Origin: Bacteroidia bacterium
GTDB lineage: Bacteria > Bacteroidota > Bacteroidia > J057
Assembly (NCBI GenBank): GCA_041391665.1
Contig: JAWKNO010000001.1
Location: forward strand, 1,116,001 to 1,180,000
DNA: 64,000 bases
Reading direction: 5' to 3'
Shown: in pieces, positions 63,257 to 64,000 of the stretch
How positions within the stretch are numbered: position 1 is the first letter of the stretch
Layout of the letters: each line of letters begins with the position of its first letter
Position numbers and translations under genes: made by a program
The notes under the pieces: model-generated
What the model was told of the DNA's origin: nothing
Database searches by the model: none
What the model saw: only the letters and a program-made list of their open reading frames with translations

Positions 63257-64000
63257 TCACACCGACTGAATCGCCCGCCATAAGTTCATCGCACCTAACA
63301 ATAAGGTAATGGCCACAATCAGGGTAAGCACCAGATTGGCGGGCAGTTTATTTCTCGACTTTTCGGGCATAAACCTGGCGTCGTTGACTACCAGCAGCAG
63401 AAATATCGCAATGAATGGAAGCAGCAAGCCATTGAGCGCCTGCGCAAGAATGATTGCGGGGATGGGTTTTATGCCCGAAAGCCCAAATAACATGCCCGTG
63501 GCCCATACAAAGATCCACACGATCCGGTAGTTGCGGGAACCGGGAGCCCAATGGGGGTTTCCGCTGCCAAACAGACTTTGTGCAGTAATCGCGGAGGCTA
63601 AAGGCGCCGTAACTGCCGAAGTAAAACCTGCGGCAAATAAACCAATCCCGAAAAATATGGAAGCCCAACTGCCTGTTTCCCTGCGCAACATTTCTCCTAA
63701 TGCTTCAAAACTGAATGCGTCGGACAGCCGGGTTCCGGCAATCAAAATGGCAATAGAAATTGCCCCGCCGATCATGACTGCCGGAATCAGTCCTTTGCGC
63801 ATGGCATGGATCTCCTGCTCTTTGCCTATTCCCGAGCCGAGAAATAGATTATAAGGGACGATAGTCGTTCCGATCAGCCCAATGGTCAATAGCCCTGATC
63901 CTTGAGGGAAAGTGGGCACAACCGCACCGGTGATCCACTTACCGGCGGGAATTCCGGAGCGAATCGCCACAGCAATAAATACCAGTCCCATCGCCGCTAC
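63257..64000 (-). CDS. Nramp-family divalent metal transporter, C-terminal part (runs off the window)
   Basis: Incomplete at the right edge: the frame is open to 64000 and the start lies beyond. At least 247 residues with repeated membrane helices. Homologous to the MntH/Nramp family by GTTIVPYNLFLGSG (TM6) and FAAGFTSAVTAPLASAITAQSLFG. The TM6 metal motif of true Nramps is MPH; here the segment reads VPY, so the metal-binding Met is a Val and the His is replaced. This suggests a related transporter with altered specificity rather than a standard Mn/Fe importer. Confidence 0.8.
   Translation of the reverse strand, partial: VAAMGLVFIAVAIRSGIPAGKWITGAVVPTFPQGSGLLTIGLIGTTIVPYNLFLGSGIGKEQEIHAMRKGLIPAVMIGGAISIAILIAGTRLSDAFSFEALGEMLRRETGSWASIFFGIGLFAAGFTSAVTAPLASAITAQSLFGSGNPHWAPGSRNYRIVWIFVWATGMLFGLSGIKPIPAIILAQALNGLLLPFIAIFLLLVVNDARFMPEKSRNKLPANLVLTLIVAITLLLGAMNLWRAIQSV

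Overview
The window is a piece of a Bacteroidota chromosome, probably a gliding or environmental lineage such as Saprospiria, Cytophagia or Chitinophagia. The evidence is gliding genes gldF and gldG, secreted proteins with C-terminal type IX secretion sorting domains, DUF3667 and DUF4386 proteins, LytS/LytTR-type signalling, and a few promoter-like TAnnTTTG boxes. I saw no rRNA, tRNA, insertion sequence, phage or CRISPR array. Apart from two incomplete edge genes (lysA at the left, an Nramp-family transporter at the right), most of it is ordinary housekeeping and surface biology.

Layout. 1-8000 (minus strand): gldF, a small membrane protein, gldG, accC, a DUF434 protein, a fatty-acyl-CoA ligase, a small Bacteroidota-specific protein and lysA, closely packed. 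8000-13.7 kb: mixed genes, including a hydrolase-like protein in which two enzyme domains both look inactive, a DinB-like protein and purB. 14-23 kb: a coiled-coil protein, an aminotransferase, then a three-gene block of exported proteins. 23-26 kb: a bacilliredoxin, a Panacea/RelE toxin-antitoxin pair and comB. 27-38 kb: a PKD protein, a GNAT-nitrilase fusion, a MoxR/VWA/patatin operon, HMG-CoA reductase, a second T9SS protein, a Crp-family regulator. 38-44.8 kb: small enzymes and a LytS/LytTR two-component pair. 44.9-47.2 kb: malic enzyme.

The accessory core is 47.2-50.6 kb and 57.8-62.3 kb. At 47418-49219 a caspase-like CHAT protease with an N-terminal effector-associated domain is followed 8 nt later by a protein that I read as a bacterial gasdermin. 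Together they look like a protease-activated pore-forming cell-suicide (anti-phage) module. It is bordered by a tandem and inverted repeat on one side and by an AAA/DUF4143 ATPase with two abutting 22-nt palindromes at its promoter on the other. At 57.8-62.3 kb an AlbA/GHKL-type protein, a coiled-coil TPR protein and a membrane MORN-repeat protein form a probable operon. Its last junction has been split by a toxin-antitoxin cassette (UPF0175 plus a truncated PIN toxin) lying between two copies of a 33-bp repeat.

Between these, 50.7-57.7 kb carries envelope and housekeeping genes: a PpiD/SurA-type isomerase, a CNNM/CBS transporter, a small membrane protein, lptC, ppk1 and a nitroreductase. All assignments come from reading the sequence and from family knowledge; no database search was run.
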